In this document: positions 1-11,660 of the stretch, in pieces
Layout of the letters: every line of letters begins with the position of its first letter
How positions within the stretch are numbered: the stretch's first letter is position 1
Assembly (NCBI RefSeq): GCF_037042795.1
Contig: NC_089680.1
Location: forward strand, 69,895,374-69,959,373
DNA: 64,000 nucleotides
Origin: Molothrus aeneus
Lineage: Eukaryota > Chordata > Aves > Passeriformes > Icteridae
Direction: 5' to 3'
Program-made: the position numbers and the translations under genes
The notes under the pieces: generated by a model
Seen by the model: the letters and a program-made list of their open reading frames with translations, nothing else
Told to the model about the DNA's origin: nothing
The model's database searches: none

Positions 1-366
1 ATTCTCTGGGAAAATCCCTTCGCCCAGGATTTCTCTCCTGAGAAGCTGAGAGGCCTCAGAGAAAAAGGAAAACAATTCTGATCTCATTTGCTTCTCTTGT
101 GTTGTGCTCACATGTGGAATGTGTTTGGAGATTGTTTACCCACAGGTGATTGTTCCATTGCATTCTGCTGGGAGTTGTTCTCACTCTTTGGCCAATCAGT
201 TTTCATTATTATCTTTTTAGCTTTCTGTAAGTATCCTTTCTGTATTCTTTAGTATAAAATATTACTCTTTAATGTAATGTAGTATTATAAAGTAATAAAT
301 TAGCCTTCTGAGAACATGGAGTCAGATGTATCATTCCTGCCTTCATTGGGGCACCCCGCAAATACA
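1..366 (+). mobile_element. LTR, ERVK-like, 5' end cut by the window edge
   Basis: This stretch aligns by eye along its whole length with the intact LTR at 35537-36035. Shared features are the opening ATCCCTT-GCCCAGGATTTC block, the TTTGGAGATTGTTTA-like block, a CCAATCA box and the closing GGAGTCAGAT and CCCCG-AAATAC blocks. Only about the first dozen bases are missing. No retroviral primer-binding site or coding sequence follows base 366, so it is a solo LTR or the 3' LTR of an element lying to the left. The AT-rich segment near 250-300 corresponds to the pentanucleotide expansion in the other copy but is not expanded here. Confidence 0.75.
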
Positions 367-459
367 ATACTTTTGAACTGCAGTGCAGTGTTCTTGACAT
401 TTTGTTATTATGCCTGTTGATTTAATCATAGATGGGTAATAACAAGGCTGGTCTCAGGG

Positions 460-1010
460 AATCACCCCAGTATCTTCCTGCTCCCTCTCTGAATCCCAGA
501 ATCCCAGAGGTTGGAAAATCCCTCCCAGCCCATGGAGTCCCAGCTGGGCCCAGTCCCCACCGTGTCCCCAGCCCAGAGCTCTGAGTGCCACCTCCAGGGG
601 ACACCTGCAGGGCTGGGCACTCCAAACCCCCCTGGGCAGTGCCAAGGCAGTTCCTGAGCCCCCTTTCCATGGGGAAATTCCTGCTGTGCCCACCCTGAGC
701 CTGCCCTGGCCCAGCCTGAGGCCGTTCCCTCTGCTCCTGTCCCTGGTCCCTGGAGCACAGCCCGGCCCCCCCGGCTGTGCCCTCCTGGCAGGAGCCGTGC
801 AGAGCCACAAGGGCCCCCTGAGCCTCCTTTGCTCCAGGCTGAGCCCCTGCCCAGCTCCCTCAGCCTCTCCTGGGGCTCCATTCCCTTCCCAGCTCCGTTC
901 CCTCCCCTGTGTGAGGGCCCAGAGGTGCCCCCAGGATTCCAGGTGCTCCCTCAGCACAGGGCTCAGTCCCTGCCCTGCCTCTGCTGCCACCCCATTCCTG
1001 ACTCTCCCCG
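460..1010 (-). mobile_element. CR1 LINE fragment
   Basis: The GC-rich segment carries successive landmarks of the reverse complement of avian CR1. It has an octamer-like CAGAATCCCAGAGGTTGG start, then the CCTGAGCCTGCCCTGG and GAGGCCGTTCCCTCT blocks, then a CTCCTTTGCTCCAGGCTGAGC block. The element therefore points left, with its 3' end near 485. It is 5'-truncated, as is usual for CR1. Open frames across it are repeat-derived and not genes. Bases 688-902 are almost identical to 36606-36820. Confidence 0.8.
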
Positions 1011-2460
1011 TGCCCTCCCCGTTGTCCCGTCAGTGGGGAAGGTGTTTGCAGTGCAGCTGCTTCCTGACTCCACTGACATTCCAGAGCCAGCAGCTCAGGG
1101 AGGAGGAGGATTGGTCACGGTGCCTTGCTCTCCCCTCCGTATCTCACACGAGTTCATTACAATTATGAACGTGTTGTGAAATGAAAATAAATATAATTCC
1201 AGCTTATCCGGTGTGAAACTAGCTTAGTCATGCCGAGATAGGGTCTGTCTGCATCTGTTAATTACACCCTGACAGGCCTCAGCTTGAGACTCCTGAGACA
1301 TCACAGGGTTTCCTGAGATCCCCTGATAGAAACCTTTTTCCCCAAAGTGCAGGAGCAAGGGGCAAGAGGATTTTTGTTTGTTCTTTAGCACAAACAAAAT
1401 TGTTGTTGGGTTTGTCAGCCGCTGGGTGAGTTACACCTGACCACTGGTTTCTGTGCCAGACAAGTCACAGAACCTCGTGCTAGTCCTAGCTCTGAGGGGA
1501 GTTTTCTTTGCAGAAGTTCTGGGAAATAATATTATAATTTCCTGCTTTTTTGCTGTTCTGATTATAAAAATGCTGTAGAGATTCCAACAAGTGTTAAACC
1601 TTCTGTAAGAGACACATATGGGAGAGGAGTTGCAAAGCACAAGCCAATGCTGGATACCTAAAGCCCAGAGAGAGAACAGATGTTTTACCACCTGACCAGT
1701 CTTTCCTACCAGAAAATAATTCAGATTTGGATGCTCCACACTGGATGAGTTTTCATTTCTTATTTTTCCTTTTTTCCTTTTTTTTTTTTTTTTAACTGAC
1801 TTACCATCTCCTTATACTTAAAGTGTAAGTAGAGGGGGTGAAAAAAGACATTATTATTATTATACCCTAGGTTTGCACAGTGCTTACAGGAAAATGTTAA
1901 AATGAAGTTTGGGTCTCCTGGGGTTAATAATGTATGGTTAGTGCAGGGTTGTTATGAAAAGAACATAGTTACAGTGAGAGAGCATATGGCCAAATAAAAG
2001 AAGGAATCCAGCCTTTCGGAGATGCTGTTCTCATGGAGTGGGAAAGGCATGGAAATGCTGCAAGCTGCTTCTTTTCCTCACAGAATATTAGGGTTCTGCT
2101 TCAGTTGTGGTTTTTGGTGGGGTGCAGTATTTCAGTCAGATTTCAGATTCAGTCATATTTCAGTATTTAGGGAGACCTGGGAGATGTGGAAGCACTGAAA
2201 CACAAAATCTCTGGTTGGGATTTTGCTAAAGGGGTGAGGAGCAATTTAGGCTGGGGTGAAATCCAATGAGTGTGTCTGCTCTGGGGGGCAGGAGGTGATG
2301 GCGATGGCTCCAGGGGGATTCTTCTGTGTGTGCTGGTGGAACAGAGCTCAGGAGAGTGTCAGGAAAGCCAGACACAGAGAGACTGAATGAAGGAACGTGT
2401 TAAATTTACCGGGGCGCAATCTGTGTGTGTCGATCCCGGCGAACGAGCGAAATTAAATTT
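1011..2460. other. Intergenic DNA, no gene seen
   Basis: No exon with splice borders, RNA gene or recognisable repeat was found, apart from a poly-T run near 1775-1795. Open frames here are short and lack any recognisable domain. Confidence 0.5.
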
Positions 2461-2464
2461 AAAT

Positions 2465-2625
2465 TTCCACAGATCCACAGAATGATCCAGGTGGGAAGGG
2501 ACATTAAAGGTCACCTGGTCCAGCCCCTTGGAGTGGCCAGGGACACGTTCCTGCCCGGCTCAGGACAGCCCATCCCTGCCTCCCAGGGCACAGAGCTGCA
2601 GAATTCTCCCACTCCCAAACCACCT
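2465..2625 (-). mobile_element. CR1 LINE 3' fragment
   Basis: The CCACAGAATGATCCAGGTGG start, then GGGACATTAAAGGTCACCTGG and CCAGCCCCTTGGAG, match the reverse complement of a CR1 3' end. The copy is short and diverged. Confidence 0.7.
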
Positions 2626-2639
2626 GAAGAGAGTTTACT

Positions 2640-5600
2640 TTGCTGACAGAGATGAGCAGAGGGAGGCAGCTGTTGGGAGAATTCCATTGACCTGGAAACT
2701 TGTAGCTTTCCCTAAAAATGCTGGCAGGATAAATAGGACATTTAGATTAATATTAATTAATTCTGGGGGGTCGGTATGAGGGGGGGTGTGTGGGATGAAT
2801 CCAGGGTCCTTGGATTTCCAGGGTGAGTCACCACACTCTCCAGTGTTATTGTGTGGACAACTTTATTTTGTCAAATGAGTCCAGAGCAGATGCCCTGCCT
2901 GCTGCTGACTGTTCAAGGACTTCCTAAAGACAAATTTTAACTCTGGCTTCACAAAACAAGGCCAGACCACACAGAGTAGGAAGCTCCCATTTCAATGCCT
3001 TCAATAATTTAAAGTCTTAGTGGCACAGCAGTAGTCTGGAAATACTGAAAAATGCATGCAAGAAAACCAAACACGGAACTAATTCTGATTTTATTGATTT
3101 TTTGGGGGGTGGGGGGTTTTTTAGCTTGATTTAGATCAGTTTTGATATATCCTTAAGACAATTGTGTGGGAGGGTGTGTAAGTGGTTGGCCTTTTAGTCA
3201 ATTCTGGTTTTCACTTGTAGAGACCAGAAATTTATTTAGTGATGCCTGCAGTTAATATGTGGAAATTCAAATCCCTGATAAAATAAAGCTCATCCATACC
3301 TTTCCAGCTAATAAAAATAGTGGCTTTTAGCAATTCTTCTGATCCTCCCCAAACACCTTCTCAGCAACAGGTACCTGGGTTCAAACCAAGTTCTTTTGTG
3401 GGTTATTAGGCTGATAAATGGCAGATATCTTGGGCATCGGAGAAGATGCTGCCCTACAATCACACAGGGAAATTGCTTTTATTTCTCTTTCCAGCTGCTG
3501 GGTTCATTATTAATGGGAAATAACCCCTTTCTGAGCTGTGCTTATTACAGCTGCCCACAGGGCATGATTTAGTTGGTCAGAACTGGCTACAAACTTTTTC
3601 TATGGAACACAGAGTTGTGGTGACATCATAGCATTGTAGAAACTCAAATTTAATTTCTGCCAAGTCATTTGTCTTACCAAAAAAAAAAAAAATCCCAGAA
3701 AGTCCAGGAAAAGCTGGAAGCAGGAAAAAATGGAAATCCAAGCATTACTTCAGATTATTTTGGGGATTTCCATTTAGGCAGGATTTTTGTTCCACATTTC
3801 CTTTAAGTTAAGGGTCTGAATCCAAAGCAAAGTCATCTTTTAGGAATGAGAACATATTGCTTAATCCCAAAGTAATTTTTGAGTTGACTGCAAATGCCAG
3901 ATTTTGGATCAGCCTGAAATGAAGATTTTATCGTCTTTATTTTTTGCCGTTGCTTTGTTTTGTTTGGTTTGGTTTTTAAGTCATCCTTTATTTTATTTGT
4001 TTCGAACCACCAGTTAGAACCCAAGGATCTGCTCTCTCTTCAGCTCTGGTGGCAGGTGGGAAGTGCTGGGATTTACCCAAATGGAGCAGTGAGGAGAGGT
4101 TGATCCTTCCCCATCCTCCCCAGCCACCATGACTCTCCTGCCCTTGGGCACCTCTGAATGTATTTAGGAAAGGTGAAGCACCAAAACTGCTGCAGAGGTG
4201 AGGTCATCCATAAGGAAGGGTTGCCTTAAAAGCTACATCTTACACCTCCAGCTTTGATAAGTTTTTTCACAGTAAAATTTTATTTTGTTATTTTTATACA
4301 TGAAACAAGTTTGGTTTTGTGGGGTTTTTTTGTTTTTGTTTTGTTTTGTTTTGTTTTGAATGTTCTGAAGTATACTTTGCATTGACTAACACCCACTGAT
4401 GGATATGCCATGCTTGTTGCATCGGGTAAAATATGACCTGCTTGGACACTTCTTGGTGGCAAAACATCAGATTTTTGGAACTTGACCTCTGTCTGGTTTG
4501 ACTCAGCAAGGACCCCTTTGGAACACCCTTTTTCATACCTTTCTTTAACTGAGCAGAGCCACAGAACTTTTGCTGCCACTACCCATACCTTTTCCACTGG
4601 AGAAAAAAATATGTCATCATGAAAATGTAAAAAAAAAAAAAGAATTCCAATGCTACCATATAATCCAGAGGCATTTTTGTTACTTGTTAGTTAGCTGGGT
4701 TTGCTTGGAGTTCTTTGGGTTTTTTTTTTTGTTTTGTTTTGGTTTTTTTTTTCCATAATAATTCAGTCCCAAACTGGCTGATGAATACTACAGTTGCTTT
4801 CAAAACATGGAACAAATGGATTCTACAAACATCGGCCAACAGCTACACTCTGGTATTTGTTTTAAATGCAAGAGACAAGTGTGAGCTGAGAAATTAAAGC
4901 CCATAAATCTACCCTGTTCACATTGCCAGTTTATTTAAGTGATACACTGTTATGTTAGTTGAAGTGATCATAGGAGAGTGCTAATAGCAAGTGATTAGTT
5001 GCCCAGGCGTATTTATTTAAGAAATATAATGGATTAAAAGACTTCTGGTCAGAGTAGATACTCCATCATCTTTAAAGTAAAATAATTCCTGCAATTTATG
5101 GCTCCTTTTGTCATAATTCAGGCTTTAAACCCATGAATCACAACTGAATTGCTGTTGACTGGGCTGTAGGCAGAGAAATTTCTAATGACGATAAAAAGAA
5201 AAGGGAAATTTATGATTCCTGAGCCTATTTTCCTCTGCAGGTTTGAAAAGAGAACATTGAAATGTTCATTTCTAATGTCCCCCCGCCCCGCTCTGACATT
5301 TTCAAATTTAAAACGACTCTCCACCAACTGAAAGTGCTACAGCACTTTATGTAGTAAAACCATTTGCTTTGCATTTTCAAGTAACTCAGTGGAAAATTAT
5401 ACACATTAAAGAGGCAGCAATACCATTTCTGTGAGCAGTGTGCATTAAACTCTTTTTTTTGTTGCATTGACATTCTACATGAGGGTCATGAATGTAATTC
5501 TTGACCATAAAGTGGCGTGTGTGAGGCTAATTACAATAGCAGAGATAAAAGGGAAGAGAAAAGAGATTGCAGGTGCTGTGTGCTGGTGTTTCAGCACCCA

Positions 5601-5800
5601 AAACCTGCAGAAACGGGGTCATTAAACATGGTTTTGGTCATAAGGATTTCAACTATTTCCCTCATGTTTCTCACGGCAGCTTTTTTCACTTCTTTGCCAG
5701 GACATGCCATGGGAATGGCATCTCCACAAGGTTTATTATTTTATGTAGTTTTCACCGGACACGGAGTTCCATCAAGCTCCAAATGCTGCTGTTTGAAAAG
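2640..5800. other. Intergenic DNA, no gene seen
   Basis: The sequence is AT-rich with simple T-rich and TTTTG-type tracts near 3950-3990, 4315-4360 and 4720-4755. I see no supported exon, RNA gene or structured repeat. Confidence 0.5.
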
Positions 5801-5807
5801 TGATAAC

Positions 5808-6970
5808 TGTGGAATCATGGAATGGTTTGGGCTGGACAGGATCTTAGAGCCCATCCAGTGCCACCCCTGCCATGGCAGGGACACCTCCCAGTGTCCCAGT
5901 GTCCAGCCTGGCCTTGGGCAGTGCCAGGGATGCAGGGGCAGCCCCAGCTGCTCTGGGCACCCTGTGCCAGGGCCTGCCCACCCTGCCAGGGAACAATTCC
6001 TCATTGCCAAGATCCCAGCCAGCCCTGCCCTCTGGCACTGGCAGCCATTGCCTGGCTGCTGTCCCTGCAGCCCTTGGCAATTGTCTGTGTCCATCTTTGC
6101 TGCAGCCCCTTCAGGCCCTGCCAGGCCACCCTGAGCTCAGGCCAAAGCTTCTCCTGCCCAGGTGAGCAATGGCAGCTGTGCCAGCCTTTGCTGCCGGCAG
6201 AGCTGCTCCATCCCTCTGCCCGTGCTGGAGCCTCCTCTGGCCTGGCTGCAGCAGCTCCAGCTCCTTGCTGGGCTGGCCCAGGGCTGGGGCAGCTCTGCAG
6301 GTGGGCTCTGACTGAGGGACAGAGGGGCAGAATCCCCCCTGCCCTGCTGCCCACGCTGGGCTGGGCCCAGCACGGGGCTCTGGGCTCCAGGCCCAGCACG
6401 GGGCTCTGGGCTCTGGGCCCAGCAATGGGCCTTGGGGTCTGGGCCCAGCACGGGGCTCTGGGCTCTGGGCTCCGGGCCCAGCACGGGGCTCTGGGCTCCG
6501 GGCTCCGGGCCCAGCACGGGGCTCTGGGCTCTCAGCTCAGCCGCACAGCACCCCCAGGGCTCCTTTGCAGAGGATCCCATGAAGGCAGAGGAGGAAGACG
6601 AACCCTCCTCACCCTCTGCCCACACCGGTTTGGTGGAGGCCAGGATGTTTTGGGCCTTCTGGGCCATGAGCACACAGTGTTGGCTCAAATCCACCTTTTC
6701 ACTCACAGGAACCCTCAAGTCCTTCTCTGTCCTCACGGAATTCTTCCCCCAGGCTGTGCTCGTGTGTGGGATTGGCCAGTCCAGGGGCAGCACCAGCCCT
6801 GGCCTGGTTAAACCTCCTGAGATCCCCATGGGTCACTTCTGGAGCATGCCCAGATCCCTCTGGATGCCACCCTGTCCCTCAGGAGTGTCACAGCACCCCT
6901 CAGCTCGGTGTCACCTGCAAACTGCTGGGGCTGTGCTCCTTTCATCTCCTTTGGTGCAGGTGTTGAGGGC
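5808..6970 (-). mobile_element. CR1 LINE, long 5'-truncated copy split by a minisatellite
   Basis: The left edge reads GAATCATGGAATGGTTTGGG, the reverse complement of a CR1 3' end. The following GCCATGGCAGGGACACCTCCC and GGGCAGTGCCAGGGATGCAG blocks are standard CR1. Further right, beyond a tandem repeat at 6364-6530, the more 5' parts of CR1 continue, including GTCCTTCTCTGTCC-like, GATCCCTCTGGATGCCACCC and CAGCTCGGTGTCACCTGCAAAC. The order and spacing fit one element of about 1.1 kb oriented leftward. The long open frames across it are non-coding relics. Bases 5893-6239 are about 99 percent identical to the reverse complement of 24564-24910. Confidence 0.85.
6364..6530. repeat. Minisatellite inside CR1
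   Basis: Imperfect tandem units of about 25-35 bp are built from GGGCCCAGCACGGGGCTCTGG with variable numbers of GGCTC(C/T)GG blocks. At least five units are visible. The block interrupts CR1-derived sequence, so it probably expanded from a GC-rich part of the element. Confidence 0.85.
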
Positions 6971-7211
6971 CAAGAGAGAGCCCTGAGGACTTCCCAGGAC
7001 ACAGAACCTTTGGTGAAGCCACCCTGGCTGTCTCAAATCACCTCCTTCTCTTGCACGTACCCTAACGTTGCTTCCATGGGGATATTTCCACGTCCTCTCC
7101 AGGCACAGAGGTGAGGCTCACTGCTCTGGAGCTCCCCAGGTCTTCCTTTCCTCCTTTTTCAAAAGAAGGAGAGATGTTTCCCATTTTCCAGTCATGGGGT
7201 GCTTTGCCTGC

Positions 7212-7722
7212 GTGCTGTGACTTTTCAGATGTGATGGCGACGCCTTGTGAAGGCTGAGCTAGAACAGAGGCTGGATGGAGTTCCAGAATAAAGTAGGGAT
7301 TTATTCAAAGCGTCTCCTCCATGGATGCACCTTGGGCAGCACAAGAGCCCAGCCAGGGCTGCACCCAAGATGAACCAAAATGGCCCCAAAATGGACGACC
7401 GGGCATGGGGTCTCTCCCTTTGATCAGTTCTGCTCCATTTGCATCTTGCAGTTCATTGTCCTACCCCAGCTTTAGCCCCTGCAGTCCCACCCTGCTTGTT
7501 TTTCTCTCTCCAGCCCACGGTGTTTGTGCTCTTGGGCTGAGATTTGGATCATTTGTCCTTGGTGTCCAGCTGGAGCAGGAATTGTTTTGTTTCCCTGCTC
7601 TGTGCACAGAGCTCACCATGCCCTTCATATCAGTGCTCACCATGCCCTGATATGAAGCTCAGACCCACACAATAAAGCAGCACAGAATCTGAAAAATAGA
7701 AAAGCTAAAACCTTAGGCAACC
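7212..7722 (+). mobile_element. LTR, ERVL-like, diverged
   Basis: The order of blocks matches the LTR at 46726-47184: TGATG-GCCTTG, GAACAGAGGCTGGAT, AATAAAGTAGGGATTTATT, a CACCTTGG-CAGCACAAGAGCC block, CCCAAGATG, and near the end AAAGCAGCACAGAATCTGAAAAATA followed by AAAAGCTAAAACC. The AATAAA near 7290 could be its polyadenylation signal. No internal retroviral coding sequence adjoins it, so it is probably a solo LTR. Orientation is assumed from the AATAAA. Confidence 0.7.
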
Positions 7723-9110
7723 ATGGAAGGTGGCTTGGCAACACCAGCCAGCTCCCTCAGGGTGCTGGGGTGCATTTCACCAGGCCACAGAGATGTTGTC
7801 ACTGTTCAGTTTCATCAAGTGATGCCCAAATTCTCTCTGCTAGCAGTGGCAGGGGCTTTGCTCTCTCCTTGGCCTTTCTTTCTGACCTCTGCACTGACAG
7901 AATCACACCTTGCTACTCTTCACATCCCTTGCCAAGTCCTATTCCACCTGTGCCTGGGCTCTCCTGACCCCATACCTACACACCTGAGCCATGCCCCTGC
8001 TTTCTTCCCCATCTCCCTGCTCCCACTGGCTCTGCATTTCATTCTCACTCCTCTGTCTGAGAAGTTTAGAGAAATGAAATTACAATTGTGGTCTTTATTT
8101 CTTTGTGTTGGAGTGGTGAGCTGTGTTTTCTACCACATCCACCTCTGTGTTTCTACAAGATACTGAATATTTACCACTCATGTTTTGTCCCTGGGGATGG
8201 GTAACCCTTCCAGTGGCAGTGTGGGTGTACGTTAGGGGTGCTTTCCAGTTTCCCACTGGAAAGGCTTTTAGGAATGAATGATAAGATTGATTGGACAGTG
8301 CCTCAAGCCAGGAAATGGCTGCAATATTAAAATATCTGCTCTTTTTTCATTTGTCTGGCTGCTGATAGAGTGTCTGTTGCTCTGAAAAAAGGGCTGGATG
8401 TACAAGTTTTAATCTGAATAGGTCATTGTGTGAGTCCCCCTCTGTAAGAGCTTTCATTTGCTATCTGGGACCCAATAATGGAAGTGCTCTGTGTGTGGGA
8501 GCACTTCTGGAAGTCAGGAGTATGAAAAACATTCTTGTCTGCCTTGCTGCACAGCGGTGTAAATGTTAATATATATGGGCAATATGTGAGCAGAAGGTCT
8601 CTAATATCAAATCCTCCTGGATCCACGTGATCTGTGGTGGAACTAAAGCTCCTTTATGCTGAGCACCGGCAGGAGATGTGGCCACAGCTCCTCAATTTTG
8701 ATCCCACCCGTGTCAGGCCTTTGCTGGAGTCCGTGGAAACTTGTGGTATCTCTCCAGATGACAATGCACAGCCCCATCTCGCAGTGTGAAGATTTCAGTC
8801 CAAAACTGATCATTTTCCTGAGTCAGTCATCAGCAAAATGCCCACAAAGCTGCACTCCTGTTAGCTTCCCTCCATCAATCCTCCACTGAAAAAACACCTC
8901 ACCTGTACACACAAGAGTGTGTTTGTAGGGTTACCCATGCTTACCCTAACCACAAAAACTTGTTGGTATTATCAAGGAATTATTAAGTAGGGCTGTGTAT
9001 TCTTGTGTGTTTAAAGTAGTACCTATTTTTCCTGTCACAAGGACAAAAAAAAAAAAAAAATCAGATTTTGTAGAAGCAGCAAAGGCACCTCCTGCTCGTT
9101 CTGACAGGCT
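7723..9110. other. Intergenic DNA, no gene seen
   Basis: No supported exon, RNA gene or repeat is visible apart from a poly-A run near 9044-9060. Confidence 0.45.
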
Positions 9111-9715
9111 ATTGTACACAAGCTATTAACACACTGATTTGTGGCGCGATAGGATGAATGCCCAGGTGGTCTCTGGCCTCCCAAAGGAGCTCCAGCTCCC
9201 TCCCTTCAGGCAAAAAGAACCACTCACTTAGATTAATGCTGCCTTATCTCGGTCTCCTTCAAAGCCAGCCCGAGTCAGAGCCGGGCTCAGCTTTCAGTGG
9301 CCAACCCGGAGCTGTGTGCTGAGCCCCCGGACTGGATGTCTATGCAGTTTTTTTGGTTTTTGTTTTTTTTTTCCCGAGGGTAATGTCACGGTGTGTGGTG
9401 AACGCCTGCGTGGGCACGGCTGCATGAACTCACACAAACCCCCTGTCCGAGCTGAGCCCTGTTAAATTAATTGTGACATTAAACGAGGAGCTTATTGCCG
9501 GCTTCTGGGGAGGCTTAAACGTCTGGCCTTGGAAACAGGCGTTGCAGAAAGATAGCATTTTTTCTATTTTAAATGCTTTCAGGTTTCCTTTTATAGAAGG
9601 CCGGGCAGAGTCAACATATTCCTTTTGTCTGACCTTTCTGCAGAGCATAAAGCTCTTCAAAGTCAGTGGAAGATTCCTGAGAAAATTCAAAACGCTTCGG
9701 ATTAAGACCTAGATA
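9111..9715. promoter_or_regulatory. Candidate conserved non-coding element upstream of VCAN
   Basis: This non-repetitive segment has no long repeat signature, intermediate GC content and a dense mix of homeodomain-type TTAAATTAATTGTG, GATTAATGCTGCC and CTTATC motifs. No coding exon is supported. I flag it because its texture resembles developmental enhancers, a weak criterion that needs cross-species alignment. Confidence 0.25.
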
Positions 9716-11340
9716 TATGTTCCAAAAAGAAACAAGAGATAAAAATACCTCCTATGTTTTCTTCTTTTAAAGAATTAGGCTATTCTAATACTAAAGTCTA
9801 ATAATAAAGTCTAATAATAAAATCTAGTAATAACCAATACGACAGCAATGAAAACAATGAAAATGTGGTAAAAGTGTAAGTTCTAACTGTGTGGTTAAAT
9901 ATACACGTCCCACAAGCAAAAAAATGCAAATTAAATCTTAGGGATCCATTTGGCTTCTTGGGAAATGAGAAAAATTGAAGTTAAGTCTTGGATGGCTCCT
10001 TGGCAGTAGTAGAGGGAGCACCCTCCTATGAACCAATGAATACTGAAGAATATAAGAAATAATCCTTTGATTATCTTGATTTAAATCTTTGCTGTTGCTT
10101 TTCTGCATGAACCACTAACTCTTCTGCAAAAATTGTGTCAAAGTGTTCAAGAAAGGTATTTCTATCCCTGTTATGAAGTTTGTCTTATCAGTCCTAAAAG
10201 TCAATGAGTATCTTTGTAGCTTTTCAGCACCCAAGGATTCATTGGGTAATGAATGCATTCCAGCAGCAGGACAGCAGCTCCCACGGATGACACTTATATA
10301 TCCCACAGGCATTTTAATTGTGACCCAAACTACAGTGAACAGCTTATTATTACTTTATATCTTAGGGGGAATTTTTAAGCTATCTCCTAAATTTATCTTT
10401 ACTATCTGTGCACACAGTTTAAAGACTTCCTCAACCTCCCTACCTAAGAAAAGAGCTTTATTGTGCTCAGCTTTCTTTGCTGAGGCGGAATTAACCCCGT
10501 TCTTGTGTCAAAACAAACATTTTTAGCACGAGGCAACGAAAGTGCAAATCTCTCCTTCCTCTGTTTGCCCTGAGTTGCTAAACTCAGTGAGGGGGGAGCG
10601 AGGGCTGTGGAGCAGGCACCAGCAGGGGTTTTAGCACCCGTGAGTCAGTGCCCCTCGTGCTGATGGAAGCAGTTATGGTCCCAGGGGCAGGGTCAGTGCT
10701 GCTGAGTGCCCCTCGGACACAACCAGCCCCTGGGGAATTCAGGGAACCCCCCACAAGTGGGAGCAGATGTTGACAAGACCTCAGGTCCTGCTCTCCATCA
10801 GCACCTGGAGGTAACTAACTGCAGGGGTTGGTGTGTGTGGGACCCCAAACTCTGCCCAAAAGCCAGGGTTTCCTCAGCTTTTGAGTCAAAATAGGAGGAG
10901 TGTTTGCCCAAGAGAGGGAGAGGCCCTGGCAGGAAGCAGGGGTGTTGCACATTCAAGAAAGATGTGTATGAGCAGAAGGGGCTGGGCAAACTCTGCAAGG
11001 AGAAGCAAAGCTCCATTGAAGGATTTCTACAGCTGCTGCTGACAAGGGCAGCAGGTTTTCCAGGGGCTGACAGGGCTCCAGGACCTTCACTGGCCCCAAA
11101 GCACCTCTCCAGAAGGTCTGCTGATGCAGTTCTGCATCCCTACAACCCTCTCAGGCATCCAGCATCCCACTGCCTGCCCAGGGAGCAATCACAACCACAA
11201 CCACAAACAAATCCAAGTCTTCAGACCCAGAGCCCTTCCCAGGGACCTCACCAGTGTTAGAGCCCTTGGTTTCAGCCCCATGTTCACAATCTGGAACTCA
11301 CTTTTTCTCCCCAGCTTTCAAGTATTGTAGGGTATAAAAA
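9716..11340. other. Intergenic DNA, no gene seen
   Basis: An AT-rich part with short TCTAATAATAAAG-type repetition at about 9795-9830 is followed by a moderately GC-rich part. No exon with conserved domain content is visible. Confidence 0.45.
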
Positions 11341-11660
11341 CGCCCTCACCTTTTATCCACCCAGCATTTTGCACCAAGCTTTTATTCCTTTTTTATTTCT
11401 CGCACACCTGGGTTGCATATAAGGCCATTATTGCAGAGTGTGGCTGCCGTGACATAATTAGAGTTTGCTAATAAGGCACAGGCCCTGCAGTACAAAGTGG
11501 CGCAGTGAAAGTCCTCAGTGAGATGCTGAAAGCAGCAGAATGGGCTGGAATATGTTAGGAAGTTTTAACAGGCATTAATCCTGGGGGATACTCGGGGGCA
11601 GGAACAATCCAAGCTTCTGTGAATCAGAGTGAAATGATTGCAAGGGAGCAGAGGTTACAC
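11341..11660. promoter_or_regulatory. Candidate conserved non-coding element
   Basis: Non-repetitive sequence with a CArG-like GCATATAAGG, an ATAATTAGAG homeodomain-type site and a GGCATTAATCC site within 200 bp. It is inferred from texture only, with no coding content. Confidence 0.2.

Noticed and set aside
5822..6811. Frame of 329 codons and several overlapping ones
   Set aside because: All lie inside a CR1 3' region and a minisatellite, antisense to the element in part. No reverse transcriptase motif is present.
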